Source: Rahnella bruchi (GTDB lineage Bacteria; Pseudomonadota; Gammaproteobacteria; Enterobacterales; Enterobacteriaceae). Taken from it: a DNA stretch of 64,000 nt. How positions within the stretch are numbered: position 1 is the first letter of the stretch; the number at the start of each line of letters is the position of its first letter. The notes under the pieces are model-generated. The model made no database searches. It had not been told where the DNA came from and saw nothing but the letters and a program-made list of their open reading frames with translations. The DNA lies in contig NZ_QZWI01000021.1 of NCBI RefSeq assembly GCF_003614975.1, positions 1 to 64,000 on the forward strand, in the 5' to 3' direction. Below, piece after piece: positions 59,862-64,000 of this stretch. A program made the translations under genes and the position numbers.

Positions 59862-59889
59862 GCGATGTTTTCCTGGCGGAAAACATCGC
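59862..59889 (-). other. Hairpin after the glycosidase gene
   Basis: Perfect 11-bp inverted repeat GCGATGTTTTC with a 6-base loop, without a long T tract. Position just beyond the glycosidase stop fits a weak terminator or a 3' stabiliser. Confidence 0.45.
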
Positions 59890-59921
59890 GCAAGCCGCCT
59901 CAGCAAGGCGGAAAATCAGCG

Positions 59922-61769
59922 TTAATTCAGCATGACCTTAAACGCAGTCAACGAATGAGCCGGGAAAAGGTATTGCACAGCGCCACTGGCGACATTGGCC
60001 TCGGAGGTGAGTTTCTCCACTTTATTGGGTAATTCATCTGTATTGAAGTCATCAATTTTATCTGCGTTGAGGGTCCAGACTTCCGCAAGGGTATCCTGAA
60101 TGAGCGGGAAGTTAATGGTCGCCTCAAGCGCTTCGTCCATTGAGCTGTTTAGCACCAGCAGATAGCATTCATTACCGCGGGTGGTGGCAACGCCGTTTAA
60201 CAACTGAATAGTCCGCTCAACAGATTGTTTATTTTCACTTACCGTCACCGTCAGTTCCGGCACATTGTCGAAAATAGATTCAACCTCATTTTCGCCTGTG
60301 CGGTGGCAGAATATTTCCATCATATAAGCATGTGCGGATTTCAAGAACGTGTAAGTATCGAAGAAAGCCATTGGCGTTGCCGAAAGTTTTTCAAACATCC
60401 GGTCAATCAGCGAATGTCGCAATGCATAATCCAGATCCATCTTAATAAACTCAATTAACTGCCAGGCGCTGTAAATCGCCGCTCCCAGCGTGCCTTCATA
60501 ATAGAGAGCATTCTCTTCTGCGGAGTTACCCAGTTTTTTGAATTCACTGTCATGCAGAGCATATTCAGTGATTGCCGGTTTGATTGGGCGATGAGAGTAA
60601 AGCAGCAAGTCGCTTTGTAATTTTTTTACCACATTGACTTTACGTTGCGCATCCACCATCGCGGTATAGTGGTACTGCGTTAGATTGTCAGGGTCAAAAT
60701 CTCCTTCAAATGCCCCGTAAGGATGTATAACCATGCCGTCGTAGTCGATATCCGCTCCCGCCTGATGAATAGCTTCGGGAATATTCATCGCCATATAAAC
60801 ATTAATACTCGGGTCAACAGCCTTCATCGCCTTAACATAATCGCTAAAGCCATCATGAGTAGAGCTGTAAGTTGCCGTAATGATACTATCTTTGGGTGGG
60901 ATATTACCGTGCATGCCATCGCCAAAATGAATGTCGCCTGTCATTTCATCAAGCACGTAGATATTCTCTTTCCCCGCGTCAGACAGATTTTCGATGCGGT
61001 GCCATAATTGATCGGCAACATAGATTTCCGGAGCCATTTCATCAGTATTAACCGGAGCATATTTAATCTGTTTTACCTGCAATCCTGAGCCATCGCTTTT
61101 TGCTGCGTTTTCCCGCCAATCACTTTCCAGCCCTACAAGTTGCTTAGTAAAGGTAACCGTACCTCCATGAACATATAACTCCGGCCATTTTGTTCTGTCG
61201 GTCTCGCCGCGAAGCCAGTATTCCTGATCGACCAGGTCTGGTACAAAATAAATTTCATTACCAATTTCGAAGGAGCGAACATTATAAGGTTGCGGATGAC
61301 CATTTGCTGCACGCAGCGCTGCCATGGGATTCTGTCCGTCGTCCGGCGCATTCAGATATTCCACCAATTCTGCAGCATCCTTTGCATTGCCATTGCCGAA
61401 ATTATACACATATAGCGTTTCCATATTATTTTGTTCAGCGAATTGCAGCCCTTCATCAAGTCCAAATGAACAGTTATCCGGCCCAAAATCAAGGTAAGGA
61501 TCAACCTGAGGAGTGCGTTTATTAAAGGGGCCAATAGCGCGTTTCCAATGAAAAAGATTGGCGGTGGTGCCGCCGGGATAGCGGGTAGTGGTTACGCCTA
61601 TCGTGTTAAGTTTATCCTGGAATTCAGATTTCACCTGAAACTTATCGGGGTCCCACATTCCTACTCCATCGAGAAAATAGCGGTGATTGACGCCAAGTAA
61701 GCCTGAACTGACGGGGTGTAATACCTTTTCTTTATTCACAGTGATGATAGTATTTTCTTTAGCTTTCAT
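59922..61769 (-). CDS. GH51-like alpha-L-arabinofuranosidase-type glycosidase
   Basis: A 615-residue cytoplasmic glycosidase of clan GH-A. The acid/base Glu172 is in SFEIGNEIYF and the probable nucleophile is Glu402 in ITEYALHD; TTTRYPGGTTANLFHWKRAI is also typical of the GH51/GH79-like barrel. A jelly-roll domain ends the protein (about 490-615). Residues 240-300 hold an unusual insert with LDEMTGDIHFGDGMHGNIPP. No signal peptide, so it works on an imported sugar. Start 61769 is preferred (GGAAG site). The specific substrate is unknown; it may belong with the sulfatase operon or be separate. Confidence 0.7.
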   Translation of the reverse strand: MKAKENTIITVNKEKVLHPVSSGLLGVNHRYFLDGVGMWDPDKFQVKSEFQDKLNTIGVTTTRYPGGTTANLFHWKRAIGPFNKRTPQVDPYLDFGPDNCSFGLDEGLQFAEQNNMETLYVYNFGNGNAKDAAELVEYLNAPDDGQNPMAALRAANGHPQPYNVRSFEIGNEIYFVPDLVDQEYWLRGETDRTKWPELYVHGGTVTFTKQLVGLESDWRENAAKSDGSGLQVKQIKYAPVNTDEMAPEIYVADQLWHRIENLSDAGKENIYVLDEMTGDIHFGDGMHGNIPPKDSIITATYSSTHDGFSDYVKAMKAVDPSINVYMAMNIPEAIHQAGADIDYDGMVIHPYGAFEGDFDPDNLTQYHYTAMVDAQRKVNVVKKLQSDLLLYSHRPIKPAITEYALHDSEFKKLGNSAEENALYYEGTLGAAIYSAWQLIEFIKMDLDYALRHSLIDRMFEKLSATPMAFFDTYTFLKSAHAYMMEIFCHRTGENEVESIFDNVPELTVTVSENKQSVERTIQLLNGVATTRGNECYLLVLNSSMDEALEATINFPLIQDTLAEVWTLNADKIDDFNTDELPNKVEKLTSEANVASGAVQYLFPAHSLTAFKVMLN

Positions 61770-61946
61770 TTTATCTTCCATTATTAGAATAATAACCGTT
61801 AAATATTGGTCGTGCTAAGTGGTGATTTTTTATTGGTAATGTAACCTCCGTTTCTTACTAATTAATAAAATTACACCTGCTGGTAGGTGCTGGGTGTTGG
61901 CGCTAAGTTTTACGTATTGATTTTCCATTTGTTATGGATTGCATGA

Positions 61947-62267
61947 TTACCAGATAGTTTTCTGCTGAAATAGCAGTGTCCATGGCCAGTGCAATAAGTT
62001 ACTGCCGGTTAAACCAGAAATACCGGCAATTATTAGCGTGAGATGTTCGCTCCACATTAAATTCTGACAGAAAATACCCGCAAGCACGCCGAGAAAACTT
62101 GAGGAGATAAGCTGAGAGGCCAGGGTCAGCTGCATGCCGTGTAATACCGTAAACTGTTTGTTAAATAAATGGCATGCAAGGCCTCCCCATAGGGAGAAAA
62201 ACATAATTCGTAAACCGGATGGTGTAATAAACTCCATCACTTCGATGGAGGCGAGAAAATGATCCAT
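61947..62267 (-). CDS. Small holin-like membrane protein
   Basis: A 106-residue protein with three or four hydrophobic segments (LRIMFFSLWGGLACHLFN; LTLASQLISSSFLGVLAGIF; LTLIIAGISGLTGSNLLHW). The layout recalls phage holin-3 (LydA-type) proteins but the match is loose. GGGAGC ribosome site precedes the ATG. No lysin gene is nearby, so a holin function is uncertain. Confidence 0.45.
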   Translation of the reverse strand: MDHFLASIEVMEFITPSGLRIMFFSLWGGLACHLFNKQFTVLHGMQLTLASQLISSSFLGVLAGIFCQNLMWSEHLTLIIAGISGLTGSNLLHWPWTLLFQQKTIW

Positions 62268-62483
62268 GTATGCTCCCTTTTTTTTATTGTTAATTAGTCT
62301 GATTAATTCCAGTTTCGTTTCTCCCGTCCAAAATCAGAATTTCCCGATATTGTCGCTGCTGATAATTAAATTTTAGCTTCACGCCGGGCTGTTGTTGGCA
62401 AGCAGAATTACATATTGGTGTTTTTAATGTAAGCATTTTTTGTTTCATAAATTCTTCCGTAAATAATTAATTTCATGCCTTGA

Positions 62484-63278
62484 TTAGCGACAATTTATTC
62501 TTGAATTCATTCCCGTAAGTATCTTTTCCTGCAAGGGTGTAGTTTTGAGTTTATTGATATAAATAAATATCGGCTGTTTATAAATGTAAGGTAATGTGAA
62601 AAATTCAGCAGGAATGTTGTCGGAAAGTTTAAAACTTAGCCCCTCTCCATTAATGAGAGAATTCTGTAAAAAAAGCGAATTATCTATGCGATGATAATGG
62701 CCTTTATAACCATGGGCGCGAAGAACATCGAGCGCTTTCTGAAAGCCGTTCTGACCGATGATATCTTTTTCCGCCAGGATGACATGATTCTGCCAGTCTG
62801 CAATCAGCGACGATGCGCAGCACAGTGAGAGTATCAGCTCGGTATGCTCAGTAATAAAATGTGACGGAGATGTCACGGAGTTAAAGCTGATAAAGAGATC
62901 GTCATCATCCCTGATGCAATCCGCCTGTCTCAGCATTGCCTGGGTATTTGACTTTACCATTGAAGATTCGAACAGGTCGAAAACTACCGAGGTATTAAGG
63001 TGCGGTGAAGAGAACTTAAAACATCGTTCAGACGTGGGTTTCAGGCTTTCAAGCGCTGAATAGTGGGGAAGGATCTGCTGATACAGGGACTCAGCCGCAT
63101 GGGTTGGACGAATCCGGTTGCGCTCAATGATAAAAAGCTTCTCGCCCACGCGTTCTTCAACAATCTTCAGCATCCTCGATACTGGCGGAACAGTCAGGCA
63201 AAGCTTTTCAGCTGCAGATTTAAGGCTTTTTTCTCGATAAACCGTAACAAAGACTTGCATAGCTCGCGATACAAACAT
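62484..63278 (-). CDS. LysR-type transcriptional regulator
   Basis: A 264-residue protein with the N-terminal LysR winged helix (MQVFVTVYREKSLKSAAEKL, then TVPPVSRMLKIVEERVGEKL, FIIERN). The rest is shorter than a typical LysR effector domain (about 200 residues) and diverged. The start at 63278 is chosen because of a strong AAAGGAGG site 5 bp upstream; an upstream in-frame ATG would add 19 residues of no homology. The nearby target is unknown. The 62268-62483 gap before it shows no gene. Confidence 0.75.
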   Translation of the reverse strand: MFVSRAMQVFVTVYREKSLKSAAEKLCLTVPPVSRMLKIVEERVGEKLFIIERNRIRPTHAAESLYQQILPHYSALESLKPTSERCFKFSSPHLNTSVVFDLFESSMVKSNTQAMLRQADCIRDDDDLFISFNSVTSPSHFITEHTELILSLCCASSLIADWQNHVILAEKDIIGQNGFQKALDVLRAHGYKGHYHRIDNSLFLQNSLINGEGLSFKLSDNIPAEFFTLPYIYKQPIFIYINKLKTTPLQEKILTGMNSRINCR

Positions 63279-64000
63279 ATTTCCTCCTTTAGTATTTGAA
63301 AAGAGGATTAAAAGTCGAATTCGCTTTTTTAGCATTTAAAATTAGAATATTTTTTTATTCTTACGCAATATTTATTGATTCAGTGAATGATTAAGTAGAA
63401 TTTTTAACCGTAAATTTTGTTAGTTTGCGAATGAGAGAGAGCCAGTATCAGGTCTACTCATTCAGGAAAACCTTTAACAAAGGCCAGGTCTCAGCATTTA
63501 ATTGTGGTGATTCTTTGGATGAGATCCATCTGGAAAGTAAAGTTTTTGAAATCTAAGGCTCTGTGATTACGATAGATACTTACCCACAGGATAAAGATGT
63601 ATTTGATATGGAACAGCAATATACCAATGAACTGACCTTGGATTTGCCGCCTCACTAACGCGTACGCCATTTTGGGGAGTAAAAGGCCGGAATGTCTGAA
63701 TGCACTCGTGAGACTGTTGCATAGCAGGAGGCATTACTGCTTGAATAGCCGGTTGTGAGTATTTAACGGATTGTGGTTGGCGGGGCGCTGTCCTAAAGCG
63801 ACGAGGTGATATAAGTTGCCTGCAATTGCTCTGAAATCGAGTTTGATGGTTAGGAACCTGTATGGCTCCTTTTGAGAGCATTTGACCATGAATGTCAGCA
63901 CTAACCATCCCTTTAATGATGCTGGTTTTCACGAGTTTTTGTATGAATAGGTTTTATGATGTATTTTTAGTCTGAAACCCGTTTTACAGGCACGCCGATC
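63279..64000. other. Gene-free right end of the window
   Basis: 720 bp without a supportable gene. It starts with the LysR promoter region (AT-rich, 63290-63420). Two frames were weighed and not called: 63431-63556 (41 codons) has no ribosome site, and 63932-63567 on the minus strand (GTG start, 121 codons) has neither a ribosome site nor recognisable content. A gene entering from the right edge cannot be ruled out. Confidence 0.5.

Noticed and set aside
59862..59921. True intrinsic terminator of the glycosidase gene
   Set aside because: The stem is good but the T tract is missing on the minus strand, so only a weak hairpin is reported.
63567..63932. Minus-strand frame of 121 codons near the right edge
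   Set aside because: GTG start with no ribosome site, no recognisable domain and unusual composition; it may be chance.
1..64000. CRISPR arrays, tRNA or rRNA genes
   Set aside because: No regularly spaced direct repeats of CRISPR type, no cloverleaf-like T-loop sequence and no rRNA-like segment were noticed; the only tandem repeats found are in coding regions.

Overview
The window looks like an accessory (island-like) stretch of an enterobacterial genome (order Enterobacterales; an Erwinia/Pantoea/Serratia-type host is a guess). Supporting signs are an E. coli common pilus (ecp) operon, a YefM/YoeB module, MarT/FidL-type regulators, a yidFGH/sulfatase cluster, a plsB fragment and many enterobacterial IS remnants. 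No rRNA, tRNA or CRISPR array was seen. It cannot be decided from sequence alone whether this is chromosome or large plasmid.

Layout. 1-5.2 kb: the tail of a DeoR-type regulator, then mobile-element debris: an IS256-family remnant, a secreted DSFGTTR-repeat protein, an OB-fold-like gene broken by an IS3-family element with dead orfB, an intact IS150-type element, and yefM-yoeB. 5.2-11.3 kb: ecpABCDE pilus operon on the minus strand, without ecpR beside it. 12.5-24.3 kb: a 2060-residue BapA-like adhesin (11 Ig-like repeats, 7 FG-GAP repeats) with a small secreted partner and its own type I secretion system (ABC, HlyD-type, TolC-type). It is followed by a LuxR-type regulator and a MarT/FidL-like membrane regulator pair. 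27.2-31.5 kb: a two-partner secretion pair (filamentous haemagglutinin-type TpsA and FhaC/ShlB-type TpsB).

31.5-46.3 kb is the most unusual part. A compact operon starts 10 nt after tpsB. It encodes a phosphopantetheinyl transferase, a ketoreductase, a dehydratase, an ACP, a GcvT/T-protein-like enzyme, a ketosynthase fused to a degenerate ketosynthase (KS-CLF-like), a second separate ketosynthase-like protein and an unknown protein. These are followed by a LolD-like ATPase, a secreted helical protein, an FtsX/MacB-type permease, a LolA-like periplasmic protein, an outer-membrane barrel protein with an 11-G tract, a malonyl-transacylase-like protein and a polytopic membrane protein. No enoyl reductase or thioesterase is present, so an unsaturated (polyene-like) acyl product carried to the outer membrane by a dedicated Lol-like route is a reasonable hypothesis. 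A perfect 27-bp inverted-repeat terminator closes the operon.

46.3-53.7 kb: a transposon graveyard (plsB 3' fragment cut at a Tn3-type terminal repeat, two IS1111-group IS110 transposase genes, several IS3/IS6/IS256 remnants) holding an alpha-carbonic anhydrase, a broken HEPN-like gene and a DUF2913 gene. 53.8-59.7 kb: a minus-strand operon for a PTS permease, a cytoplasmic Cys-type sulfatase, a GntR regulator, two DUF202 membrane proteins and the sulfatase-maturing radical SAM enzyme, probably for use of a sulfated sugar. 59.9-63.3 kb: a GH51-like glycosidase, a small holin-like membrane protein and a LysR regulator; the last 0.7 kb holds no gene that can be supported.
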